This document shows positions 35,500 through 45,943 of a stretch of 64,000 nt of DNA, piece after piece (within the stretch, counting starts at the first letter, position 1; the number at the start of each line of letters is the position of its first letter). The translations under genes and the position numbers were made by a program. This stretch comes from Gonapodya prolifera JEL478 (lineage: Eukaryota > Monoblepharomycota > Monoblepharidomycetes > Monoblepharidales > Gonapodyaceae). Location: NCBI GenBank assembly GCA_001574975.1, contig KQ965771.1, positions 186,001 through 250,000 of the forward strand, given 5' to 3'. Under the pieces are notes generated by a model. It did no database searches and was not told the origin of the DNA. It saw only the letters and a program-made list of their open reading frames with translations.

Positions 35500-35868
35500 A
35501 TGACAATCTCGTCGACCCAAGCTACTTCATTTGCCCAGGCGTGGGTCGCTGTCTGGAACTCCCACGACCTCGATCGCATTCTTTCGCACTACGCCGACCA
35601 CGTCGAAATGACCTCTCCACTGGCGGCATCACTTGGACTCGGCGAACGGGGCACCGTGAAGGGAAAGGAGGCGCTCAGGGCGTACTGGCGACGCGGACTC
35701 GATGCGAATCCTGGGTTGAGGTTCGAGTTGGTTGAGGTGTGCGCGGGTGTGAGCACGGTTGGGATTGTGTATCGGAACCACAAGAGCCAGCTCGTCGTGG
35801 AGACGGTGGTGCTGGATGAAAACGGTGTTGTAATTAAAGCGGAAGCAATGTATTCGATTCCGAAGTGA
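35500..35868 (+). CDS. SnoaL/NTF2-like small protein
   Basis: A single exon of 122 residues starting MTISSTQATSFAQAWVAVWN. The pattern WNSHDLDRILSHYADHVEM, KGKEALRAYWRRGLDANP and a C-terminal sheet (VVLDENGVVIKAEAMY) is typical of the SnoaL-like branch of the NTF2-like fold, whose members include polyketide cyclases, isomerases and many uncharacterised proteins. Length fits a full single domain. I use the ATG at 35500; upstream in-frame residues lack homology features. It lacks introns, unlike its neighbours, which would fit a late gain, perhaps from bacteria, but that is inference. Confidence 0.7.
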   Translation: MTISSTQATSFAQAWVAVWNSHDLDRILSHYADHVEMTSPLAASLGLGERGTVKGKEALRAYWRRGLDANPGLRFELVEVCAGVSTVGIVYRNHKSQLVVETVVLDENGVVIKAEAMYSIPK

Positions 35869-36083
35869 TTCTTCTCTTGAAATTATACGTATTAGTTTAT
35901 GTAGAGTCGCCGGATAATTGTCTCCGTTGAAAGATACTCCATTTGATCTTCCAGAACTTCGGTCTTCATTGCAGTCATGTGGTCGTTCACCATTTTGAAA
36001 CCTCACAAGTCTTCCTCCGCAGCAATAGTGCTCATGCAACCACACTTACTGTGTATCCCACTAGATGCCAGCATAGACACCAT

Positions 36084-37490
36084 TCAATGCTCCAGACATT
36101 GTCGAATGTTCAAGTTGACTCTTTTTCCCAACTGGACGACGTCTTGCCTGAGCACAAAGCGTGTCTCGAACTCGACTGTGTTTGTGCCGCAACTTGAAAC
36201 CACTACGGTCCGCGAACTAGATACAATTGATCCCAAGAAAGTTTTGTACGTTATGTCCCCCAGTGAAATATCTGTCCGGGGCCCGCCACCGTTCCGCCGA
36301 CAGAATTGAACAACCGTCGAGCGCACGTATCCAAGGCAATCTTCTCTACAATTTCAACGTAGCTTTGCTCCGAGGTGATTTCGTCATTCTGGACAAGCAG
36401 GAGGAACGTCAGGTGGATATTTTAGAGATTGGGAAGATTCTCAATCCATGCCAAAGCCGCCAGGACATTCTCAGGCAGTTGACACCCATGGTTACTGCTG
36501 TGAGATTCTATTTGGATATGCAAGTTAAGAAGATGCGGGAGCGCGCTGGTGGGGTATGCCTCCTCACTCTGCCGAGGGAACATTGGTCGACTAGAAGAGC
36601 CAAGGCTGATGACACCAAACTCTGAAAGCTTTGGAAAGGTTCGCAACATGTAAAGAAGCGGCTAAGGCCACGCTGCAAAATTGCTGCCCTGAATGCAGCG
36701 TGCTTGTTGTGGGGTCACAAGGACTGAACGTAGCCTTGACCTCTGCTCCACAGACACGCGTTGATGTACGTAAGACTCCCAGCTTTCATCCAAAAGGCAG
36801 ATACCGCGAAGTTTAAATGCGAAAGGGAATGTCTTCGGAGGAATGAACTCCATTCCTCCGAAGGCATTCACCAAAACGTCTGTCAGGCCATTCCAATCGC
36901 CAAACTCATAGGGATTATATTCTCGCGGTAGTGAACGTTATATGGTAAATCGCGCCTGTCCTCAGGCAATTGCAGCACTTGATTGCTCCAAATGCTCTCA
37001 TCGCGCGCCACGCTTCCTCCCCACTTCTGTGGGGTTCAAATTTGTACTTGAACTTCATTTTGACAATATAAATCAGGCATTGACGTCCTCCCAGGATCAG
37101 TCTGCCGATGCTTTTATTCCACCCGCCTCCAAGGATTCTCTCGCCGACATCGTATCCTATGGCGGAAACTCGTTGCATCCCCACAGCGATTTCTGCCTCA
37201 CAAGCCGCCACAAATGCCCTCTCGTTGTGCGACTGCAGTGCGTTTGCCGTAACAAAGTGAGGAAGAAAGTGAAACCGTCTATCCTGCACCCCAGTTGTTT
37301 CAGTCACACGCGCTGGCAGGTAGTCAGACTTTCCCAAAACTATCGTGCAAAGCACTTCGATTCCCCCATCGCTGCAGCCAGAAATTGCTGTTTTAGCTGT
37401 TACGCCGATTGTCTTCGACAGAAGGGGGAGCAGATAGACCACTCTAGGCGGAAGAAACCGGAATATGCGATGGAGATTTCCAATGGGAAA
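36084..37490 (-). pseudogene. F-box gene, family B copy 4 (many breaks)
   Basis: Pieces in family order but different frames: YLLPLLSKTIG and EVLCTIVLGKSDYLPARV (37440-36915), GGRQC, then FPFAFKLRGICLLDESW and VSVEQRSRLRSVLVTP (36874-36662), FGVISLGSSSRPMFP and LPHLLNLHIQIES (36649-36422), and the C-terminal DISLGDITYKT with LRQDVVQLGKRVNLNIRQC (36326-36084). At least four frame changes. An F-box fragment (the HRIFRFLPPRV-like run near 37440-37470) is visible upstream. A clear pseudogene. Confidence 0.66.
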
Positions 37491-37761
37491 TCGTCGAGGG
37501 AGGGCTTGTCGGAAGGCTGGAGCTCAACTGAGGCCAGTCAGTCCACATGCAGATACGATCGTTCTGTCATGGCAAAGAGAGCTCGGGGGCATTGAAGGCT
37601 CGCTAGAATGCACCGACATCTCCAAGCTCGCTCTAGTGAGCCCAGCAAGGAGTCAAGTTTGGTTTGCTGTTCGAAAACAATCTCACTCAGGCCTCCAGCC
37701 TCCAGCCCGGTTTGTGGACTTCGAGTCCTCTTTTTTTTTTTTCGAAAGCAGAAAGATCCGA

Positions 37762-39125
37762 ATGGCCACACCTTCAAAAATTGATCTGCCAAGCGAGATA
37801 CTTTCCTCCATCTTTCTGCTGCTGTCTCCATCTCAGGTGTTCTGCTCGGCGAATCGGGTCTGCAAAGCATGGCACGAAGCAGCACATTTTCTCCTCGATA
37901 GTTCGGGAAAGATAGCTCTCGATGTCACGATCCTCGCCGGCATTAAGGCGTTTCCGCCGTTTTCTGTGCAGATTCCATCCTTTGGAGGTTGCACACACCG
38001 TGTCAACCCTCGCTTTCACCGCACAACGTATCGGACTCCAGAAGGCCGGACGGTCATCAAGGGGATTGCGGGGTCCGTGGACGTGTGGGCGCCGCTTTCG
38101 TTCTTGGAACTCGCCACGAAGGAGCCGGAGCGGCTTGGGACGGAAATTGCGATCATCTTGGCGTGAAACCGATCGTTGTCTCGAGAAGCGATTTCTCTCA
38201 CAACTGGAAAGCGTCTAAGTGCTCGTCGTCTGAGTCCCTGTCGACGTTCTTTTGGCGCGCCGAGCCCGTTTCTAAGAGCGTGAGGCTCGCGTTTGTGGAA
38301 GATTGGGCCAACAATCAGCAGGAGCCACTTCCATCCGTGACTCATGTGAGGTGCTGGGTTTTGTCCCCTGAATATCTTGCAAAGTTCTCTTTGACGTCTT
38401 TCCAAATGTTCGGTCCTTTGGTATAGGTAGATACATGCGGACTTAGTCATCGCAACTTGCAGTTCAGTATTCCTCACCACGAAGACCCCATACCCGCCAA
38501 CTTGGTTAAAATGTTTGAATCTTCATCGGCTACCTCACGATCCAACAACCTTACGTCACTCCTCGCGTTCAACCACCCGAAGGCCTTCCACGGGACCATC
38601 CACTTTTGGAAATTTCGTACCAATGAGGCCATCTTGTTCAACACCGTCGCAAAGTTGCCAAGCGTGAAACGACTTGGCATCTTGACTCTTGACCCTGGCA
38701 TCTGGAACAGTCACCAAAGTGGACACGTGCCAGAAACTTGTCTTCATTCAATTAGAGAACTGATGGTTGGGATTCTACCACACGAGTTCGCACAAAGCCG
38801 AGATGAGGCAGTTGCAAATATGGCCAACGCGTTTTCCCGATACTGCCCATCTCTGGAAACATTGGACGTCATGCTCATTTTCGATCCACGCGAAAGAGGG
38901 GACATAATGGACGAGATGCAAGCGCTTAATTTCATTAGGTTGTGGGAGATATTTTCTCGGGAGGTTCTTATACGTCGATTTCGTATCGTAGTGGTGCCGG
39001 AGGTCTGGCCGCGGCTGCCTTCACATCTGACGGAGCTGCCGCGACAGGCAGCGCGCGTCCTTGATGAGGTGAACGGGTACGTGGTTAGACTTGGGAAGGA
39101 GTTGGTAGAAGGGCAGTCCGAGTAG
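37762..39125 (+). pseudogene. F-box gene, family C copy 1 (frame broken)
   Basis: It starts MATPSKIDLPSEILSSIFLL with a complete F-box (SANRVCKAWHEAAHFLLDSS). The frame closes at 38164, where sequence corresponding to the paralogue's GASCGQGLEHLG is shortened. The next part (HLGVKPIVVSRSDF, STFFWRAEP, PSVTHVRCW) and the LFDVFPNVRSF part lie in other frames. The last 220 codons (38457-39125: FNHPKAFHGTIHFWKF, LPSVKRLGILTLDPGIW, VVRLGKELVEGQSE) are open. It lies in tandem with an almost intact paralogue. Confidence 0.6.
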
Positions 39126-39274
39126 GAATAGTGACGTAGAATTATGAGCGCACTGCAGTTAATTTAAGGCGTCAACAGTACTTGAAAGAATGTGCTGAGT
39201 GTGGGCGGGCCTGAGTGTGCTTTGGTCAGTTGTTCCACAGACACCTCCCCCTCGCAAGCACCTTCAGACCTGCG

Positions 39275-40679
39275 ATGCCCACCAAATCGTCTCCCCAACT
39301 CCCACGCGAACTTCTTTCCACTATTTTCCTTCTTCTCCCTCCATCCCACGTGTTCACATCGGCCAACCGTGTGTGCAAAGCATGGCATCAATCGGCCAGC
39401 TTCGTGCTGGACGAATCGGGAAGAGTTGCTCTCGACGTCACTATTTTTGCCACCAAGGCAACTTCTCTGCTCCCGGTGTGGATACCCCGCTTTCGAGGCT
39501 GCGGCCACAACGTCAATCAAAGTTTTCAGCATCGGGTGTGTCGAACGGGCCCAGGAACGGTCGCGAAGGTCTTTACGGCAGGATCTGTGGACGTGTGGAT
39601 ATCGTTACCATTCTTGGAGATTGCTGCGAGGGAGCCCCAGAAGTTGGAAGCTAAAATTGGAGCATCTTGTGGTCAGGGTTTGGAACACTTGGGAGTGAAA
39701 ATGGTCTTAACTTCAGTAAACGACTTTGATTACGACTGGAAATGCATACAACGAACGTCTTTCAATGCTCTCTCGACATTCTTCCTTCGCGTGGAGCCAG
39801 GTTCTGTGTTCGTGAGGAACATATTTATTGAAGACTGGACACGCAATCGACTCGGAGCACTTCCATCTGTGGAACACGTCAAGTGCTGGGCGCCCCACCC
39901 CGGGACGTCTTTTCGAACTCTGTTTGACGTATTCCCAAATCTTCGGTCTCTTGCAATAGGTGAATACATAACAACTTCGTTTTGCACTGGTACAATGTTC
40001 TTTAACGACCATTTATTATTCAGATCCCATGCCACCCGAGTTTTCAAGCAAATTCGAATTGCTGCCTTTACTTTTGCGGTCCGGTTTAAAGGCGCTACGT
40101 GTTTTCAACCACCCAAAACGTTACAATCGGTCCCACAATCACAACGAGGCCATCTTGTTAAATGCTGTTACAAAGCTACCGAACGTGAAGCATCTGGGTG
40201 TTCTGACGCTTCAACCTGGAATCTGGGACAATCATTTGGATGGAGAGGTACCTGAATGGTGTCTCCACCAAATCACAGAGCTCGAGATTCGGGTCGTGCC
40301 GTAGGACTTTGCGCAATTCACAGATGATTCAATTGAGAATATGGCTTCCCTGTTTTCCCATCACTGCCCGAACTTGGAAACTCTCGACGTGGTACTCATT
40401 ATTTATCCTGACGAGGGAGACCAACGAATGAATCAAGACCAATTAACGTACTTTATTGGGTTGTGGAAGATTTTTACTCGGATGGTGCATGCGCATCGAT
40501 TCCGCGTTGAAGTGGCACGAGCCGTGCTCTCAGCCAACGTGGTACCCATTTTTGCGAAAAGCGCTGTCCCCACATGGGGTAATTTGGTGTGGAACGAGGT
40601 CAAAGACTGTGTGAGGAGACTTGGAAAAGAGTTGGTCGAGGATCAACAACGGTACGAATGGCCGGGACTCGTGACTTGA
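39275..40679 (+). CDS. F-box protein, family C copy 2, with one in-frame TAG
   Basis: Exon 1 (39275-39959) starts MPTKSSPQLPRELLSTIFLL with the F-box (SANRVCKAWHQSASFVLDES). A GT-AG intron (39960-40023) leads to exon 2 (40024-40679), which aligns throughout with copy 1: LKALRVFNHPKRYN, LPNVKHLGVLTLQPGIW, MASLFSHHCPNLETLDVVLI, VRRLGKELVEDQQ. A single TAG at 40302-40304, after EIRVVP and where copy 1 has His (ILPHEFAQ), interrupts an otherwise continuous 446-codon frame. It could be a recent nonsense mutation, a sequencing error or a readthrough site. Role as SCF adaptor is inferred from the F-box. Confidence 0.65.
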
Positions 40680-40783
40680 ATTTTATCGGTGTTCGTGCTG
40701 ACCCCTTCACTCTTCCTCCCCTCGTCTTTCAAGGCGAGATATTAATCTAGGGTACCGCTCGTACACACGATAGAATCTCCGAT

Positions 40784-42154
40784 TTATAAGTGCAAATATC
40801 GCCATATTACTCCAGATTCACAATATTTCACGGCAAGGCCACGGCCTGTGCGAAAGTTGTTGCGGGGGGGGAGCGGGGGGGAGGGGAGGTTCTGCACCGG
40901 TCGGGCGGCGGAGGTGGTGGTGGAGGGGGAAATGATGGAGTGCGGGAGGTCCAGGATCGGGTTCGCCATGGTGGGGACGAAGCCTGAGGGTGGGGCGAAG
41001 GATCGGCAGACGACGAAAGCCTCTACATCGGGGTGGATGGCGATCGTGGTGTTATCGCGGAAGGGTGGACAAGGCAGTTCCAGGTTGGCAACGCACCGAT
41101 ACTCGACGTCCTCGAACTCCGCGGTTTACTGCACGTGACGCTGCCTAAGNNNNNNNNNNNNNNNNNNNNNNNNNNNNNNNNNNNNNNNNNNNNNNNNNNN
41201 NNNNNNNNNNNNNNNNNNNNNNNNNNTCGCGGAAGGGTGGACAAGGCAGTTCCAGGTTGGCAACGCACCGATACTCGACGTCCTCGAACTCCGCGGTTTA
41301 CTGCACGTGACGCTGCCTAAGTACATCCGCAGCTGGGCGTACAGGAGCGTGATGTCGCGGCCGCGGAAGATCTTGGCGACGAATGTGCCCGAGGGTTTGA
41401 GGACGTGAGTTGTGATGTTGAGTGCCTGCAAGGGAAGGGGGGGTGCTTGGTGATGAAGGGGGAGCAAGGTGGGAGGTGCGAGGTGGGAGGAAATGGAAGG
41501 GTACGTACGGCGAGAAGGCTTAGATGTATTCGTCCATATCGTGCAGGCCCGTGACTGTCAGTGAAATAGGCGGTGATTGGGAAGGCCGCGTTCCGAAGTT
41601 GGGAGAGACGGGAATCTCACCATCAGGCGCACCATCGCACACCACCAAGTCCGCCTTCCCACCGCCGAAGTGATTCGCGATGCCCTCTGCGGTTTCGCGT
41701 AGGGTGATGTCACCTTGGAGGCAACTGACTCCAGGAATCGGTGCCTTGGGGACCGGGAGATATCGAGCAATCAGAAAAATACGATGGAATGGATGAGTAA
41801 GCGCAAAGTGGGCGTACCATCGGCTGCAAGTCCACCGCGACGATCTTCACTTCCGCATCCTGTTCACCCGTCGCCTCCGCCTGCCCACTCCTGGCCCACA
41901 GCGCCCTGCTCAGCACCTGACTCCAGCTTCCCGGCGCCGCGCACATCGACGCCTCTCCCGACTCTGCGCGGTGTGCCGTGTTCGTCCGTCGGGTGGAACA
42001 AAGAGAACTCCTCGTCCAGTTGGATCAGCTTGAACGCAGACCGCGCACGCCATCCTTGCTCCTTCGCTAGGCGGTAGTATCGGTCACGTTTGTCCCGCAA
42101 GAAGGTTCCCAGCAACGCCGTGCAGGGTTTTTCAGGCAAGCCGGTGACCCACAT
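40784..42154 (-). CDS. TRM7: Trm7/FTSJ1-type tRNA 2'-O-ribose methyltransferase
   Basis: Exons (about 42154-41818, 41744-41621, 41554-41509, 41425-41269, 41022-40784) encode [46 protein letters not shown] (SAM motif), [88 protein letters not shown]. The K-D-K-E catalytic tetrad of the RrmJ/FtsJ fold is visible (AFK, CDG, AKIF, SIEAF). Trm7 enzymes methylate the tRNA anticodon loop at positions 32 and 34 with partner proteins. Two places do not read through: before CAAPGSW the frame is short by two bases, and DEYI is followed by TAA where QAQLLLA is expected. The last intron contains the assembly gap. The start is unclear because no ATG lies just before RDKRD. Confidence 0.75.
41055..41321. 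other. Assembly gap flanked by identical 95-bp sequence
   Basis: 77 unknown bases (41150-41226) separate two identical 95-bp stretches, 41055-41149 and 41227-41321. Both contain the same Trm7 exon-intron boundary. If the two are collapsed into one, the affected Trm7 intron becomes about 74 bp, a normal size here. This is almost certainly an unmerged contig overlap, not a biological duplication. Confidence 0.95.
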
Positions 42155-42952
42155 AATGCTTTGTCACGACAAATGCAGCCAAAGCAGAGCACATATATGG
42201 GCGCAGAAGATTGTCTGAAAGGAATTTCAAACACGTCCTCACAGATATCGCAAACACTGTCCTTCAGGCAGTTCCAGCAGAGGCTCATTGACAAATCAAT
42301 GACTGCAGGATGCTTAATATTCCATTTTTTGGTGATCATGAGCATCATAAGCTGCCGAAATACGCTTCCAACAACGGTCGCAGATGCCAGGTCGGAACTT
42401 CAGATTTGGATAGATCCGGCGGAGCAGGAGGAGAAACTGGGCGAAAAATGGTGTACTGCTTCGTACGGTATCAGGATCAAACTCAATAATCTCCAGAGCT
42501 GAGTGCTCCTCCGAATGGTCTGGTCGACGTGGCAGTGTAATCGTGTAACTCTCCATGAGCGTCGTCAGTGGTTGGAAGTCCAGTTCACAACCCCGGAAAG
42601 ATAGTCTTCGAATCCTCGGCAAATGCATCGCAGCTATCGCTGTCCAGCTGGTGACTCTCGTTCCATCGAAGATGATTTCCACCATCCCGTTCGCGACGTA
42701 CGGCTGCGCCATCCTCGCGTCGCACCTCGGTGATGGGGCGATCCATCGGGAGATTTGAGATAGACAGCTGGTGTATTCCTGGTCTGTGAGGCCAGGAGTA
42801 ATGTCAGAAAAGTCCAGACGCTCCCAAATGGATGGGATCGCGACGATGGCATGCAAGGCGCGAGACGTGGACGATGGCCGAACGATTGCGCGGACAGGGA
42901 GGAGCCAGGTGATTGCCTTTAGAGTTTCGAGGGGGATCCCGCTGAGTTGCAT
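42067..42952 (-). CDS. F-box/LRR protein with Cys-rich tail, family I copy 2
   Basis: It starts [20 protein letters not shown] with an F-box ([22 protein letters not shown]), then [27 protein letters not shown] and an LRR-like [12 protein letters not shown], and FPGICDRCW-type CxxC after YPNLKF. The frame closes at 42314 after a run of six A; a shift there continues into [29 protein letters not shown] (to 42067). Paired cysteines suggest zinc binding, possibly a second interaction domain, but no named zinc finger fits exactly. The A-run slip could be a sequencing error, so the gene may be intact. Its 3' end overlaps the Trm7-like gene on the same strand. Confidence 0.58.
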
Positions 42953-43083
42953 TTTGATGTCTATTGAATACTTTCGGCACCACATGGATACTTTCGTATT
43001 CAATTCCGAAAGCAACTTCAAAAAATATTATAAAAGACCGATTTGTGTAAAGTTCGACTACCGCACACCTCATGATGCCCCCT

Positions 43084-45606
43084 TCAGACCTGTACAGGAA
43101 GCAGCTTTACGTTCACCCCGTTCCCCGCCTTGAGCGTGCCTTGTGACGCGACGATAAACTTGTAGTTGTCGCAGAATCCAATGTCCCACTTTTCCAGGAT
43201 TGATGCTATTACGATGCGAAGTTGGGCAATATAACGCAGTACACACGGTCACGAATGCAGCAGTTCAAATTCTTTGTCACTTGACATATATCACCCACCC
43301 AGAGCTGGTTTCTCTCCAAGACACCTCCGCGCGCCATTTCCGAATGGTGAATAGGCAAAAGGGTTGATTGCACCCCCGTTGCCAGTTGGATCGTCAATCC
43401 TACAAATTTAAAACCGATACGGGAACCTCAAGCGGCACTTACGCAAGGCGAAAACAATCGAAATGTCGCTTACCACCGCTGAGGATCCCACGTCAGAGGG
43501 CGTAAGAAGGCTTCAGAAGATCTCCCAGCACCGAAGATAAATGGTTGTATCTCGAAGAGTTTTGGTCAAGAAGGAATTGCGGATCCCCATAAGCGATTAT
43601 GGCGCTCTCAGCTTCGCACTCACAACGTCATTCTTCCTGAAATCGACTGACTTGAGCTCTCCAGTGACCGTGTCAACATACGAGACAACAAAATCTTCCG
43701 TTGCTACGCGACCAGCGGCATTGGCTGCAACTGGATACATCCTGTCCGGTTGTATCAACATTATCAGGTTACGGGATGTTGCACACACTGCTCATTTGCT
43801 TTATGCAGAGAGTTACCTCACTTACCGAAGAGTCTCCTTGATAACCGCACGCAGATTTTGGCACCCCTCTAGCGACTCCAAAGGGAGCATTGTATCGGAC
43901 GGAAGTTTTAGGGACTGGCGCACATTGTGGATCTCCTGGCGGATAGCGTTTTGCCACAAGGGAGCGCGGGAAAGCTCGTAAGTTGCGAAAGTGAGAGTTC
44001 CGCCTGTCGTGTCATGCTGCGAGGATCGGAAGCGGGGGGGAGGGGACGTCAGAGAAATGAGACGAGTCGTTATTTGGGATTAAATCACCCCGGCAAACAG
44101 AAGTGCGGTCTTGGTGTAGTGTGCGGAAAGGATGATTTCGTCAACTAGTAAAATGAGGCTGGACGTACATGCAAAAGCGTGGACTCACTAATTGCTTTTT
44201 CAATTCCGGCGTGCCCATCCATTCTGGAAGCTTCTCGCTCCTCAAAGTATCATCTAAAATGCACTTGATCTGCCTTCCTTCCCGGATTGTGCCCGAGCGA
44301 TATTTGAATCGACAAGCTCGTCAATGATGTTGAACTGCGCATCGAAGTGGTCCTTCAGACCTAAGCGTTGTGAAAGTTGAATGAGCCCCACACAATAAAT
44401 ATCTGAGGTGGCAAGCTTTTTAAAGGACCTGGAAACAATTTGTCCGTAGTTTAGCGCTCCACGATTCACCACCAAGCAGGATGCAGCCAAAACAGCGCAT
44501 AGTGGCAATGCTCAGTGACTTATCCCAGGCTGTCACGTATCGGTGGTCATGTGTCCGCAGTCCATCTACAGAGGCACCAAATGACAGTCTGAATTGTACA
44601 AACGTGTGTTTTCTTTTTCGTGAGGTATCATGCTTAATTGTCACTGAGAGGTTGAGATCTCACCTGCTTATGATATCGAAAGTGAACAGGTTATAAATTT
44701 TCTGAACATCAAAGCCGTCCGGATGTTCTGCATTCTTCTTGGAAAGTTGATCAAGGAGCACTTGAACATATTCATGAATGATAGGGACGTATTGGCGAAC
44801 TGTAACCGACGAGAAGATTCTGGAAAAGAGTTCGCGAGTTTCTCTTGAGGAATACGCAATGGTGCACATGCAGTGTTATTGAGCTCTTCATTCAAGAAGA
44901 GTGCACGCTTACCTCCATTCTTTCCCGTTCTGCTGCAAAATTTGCGACCCACCCACAATAGGCCAAAACGGTTCCCCAATGGGTGGGGCTCGAGAGTGCC
45001 GCTCCCAGTCCTTTCCGACGAATATTGCACGGAGGAGATCTGGGTTGGTGATGGAGATCTGGCTAAAGAGAGGGTTCGGAAACATGATTTGCCGAATCAC
45101 AGAGCCATGTCTAGCAGGGAATTTTTTGTACGTGAGTTCGCAACCAGATCACGGCGCAAATTGTGCTTTTCGATATGTACTTGCGGTGATAGTCAACGTT
45201 GACCGTATCATTCTATCAGGGCAACGAACCACAATGTTTTGGACGCAAAAGGGTGAATCGCGTCAGAGAAGCAAGATAAGAGTTCCTGAAATCAGAATTA
45301 ATGACGAAAGGTAGCACTACCTCAGCCAAACGCGACAGGGGTGGGCTTTTCGCCAAGAGACAGTCAGAATTTTAGAGTCGATACGGATCGGAGCCTTTCA
45401 CCTGTTGACAAAGGGTATTGAAACCATCGTGTACACTCCCTTGTCGCCTTCGAATGTCATGAACGCCATTTTGAACAGCTTGTTGGATAGAACAGCGGGT
45501 CATCCGAGAGGCCAGTTTAGAAACGGAAGCCCCGACGTCTTCCGGCACCAACCTCGATACAAAGATATATGGCCGCAGCCGCGACGATCCATGAGACAAA
45601 GGCCAT
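43084..45606 (-). CDS. Cytochrome P450, fourth copy, one apparent frame break
   Basis: It has the same exon plan as the tandem pair at 15.9-21.4 kb, on the opposite strand. Anchor near 45606 (MAFVSWIVAAAAIYLCIE), then FKMAFMTFEGDKGVYTMV, SPPLSRLAE, FVGKDWERHSR, HDTTGGTLTF, KETLR, FGNGARRCLG, and an end at KLLPVQV (stop at 43084). Unlike the others, the last intron (before FIVASQGT) is absent: DNYK runs directly into FIVASQ. In the ILDDTLRSEK exon one base appears missing (SGKEGRSSAF then a stop), so the copy may be inactive or carry a sequencing slip. All heme and ExxR motifs are intact. Confidence 0.78.
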
Positions 45607-45943
45607 CGTGAAGTCAATTCAGTCTTGATTGGTTGACCGTGACTTTATGTGCTGTATGTATAGCGACTGTACATCCAAAGGGATCGATGGTCAGGTGACC
45701 GAGGCAAACTGAGGCCAACCACATTCCCAGCGACAACGTTATGTGCTACCGTATAGTCGAGAGATGCGAGTTTTCAAGGAGGTAATCCCAAGATGTGACG
45801 GGTGGCTCCCGCATGTTAACGTTTACTAATGGACGTAAACAAGAATTGCGAATGCATGAGCTTGTGATCAACACGCGGAGAGGTACAATCATGATGAAAC
45901 CCATCTACTTTAGGTGGTAGCTACTTTAAAGAAGGATGATCAA
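45607..45943. other. Intergenic, no gene seen
   Basis: AT-rich sequence upstream of the P450 and downstream of the F-box/Cys-rich pseudogene. No motif was recognised. Confidence 0.4.

Noticed and set aside
41055-41321. True tandem duplication of 95 bp
   Set aside because: Identical copies abut an N-gap and their collapse restores a normal intron, so an assembly overlap is the better explanation.
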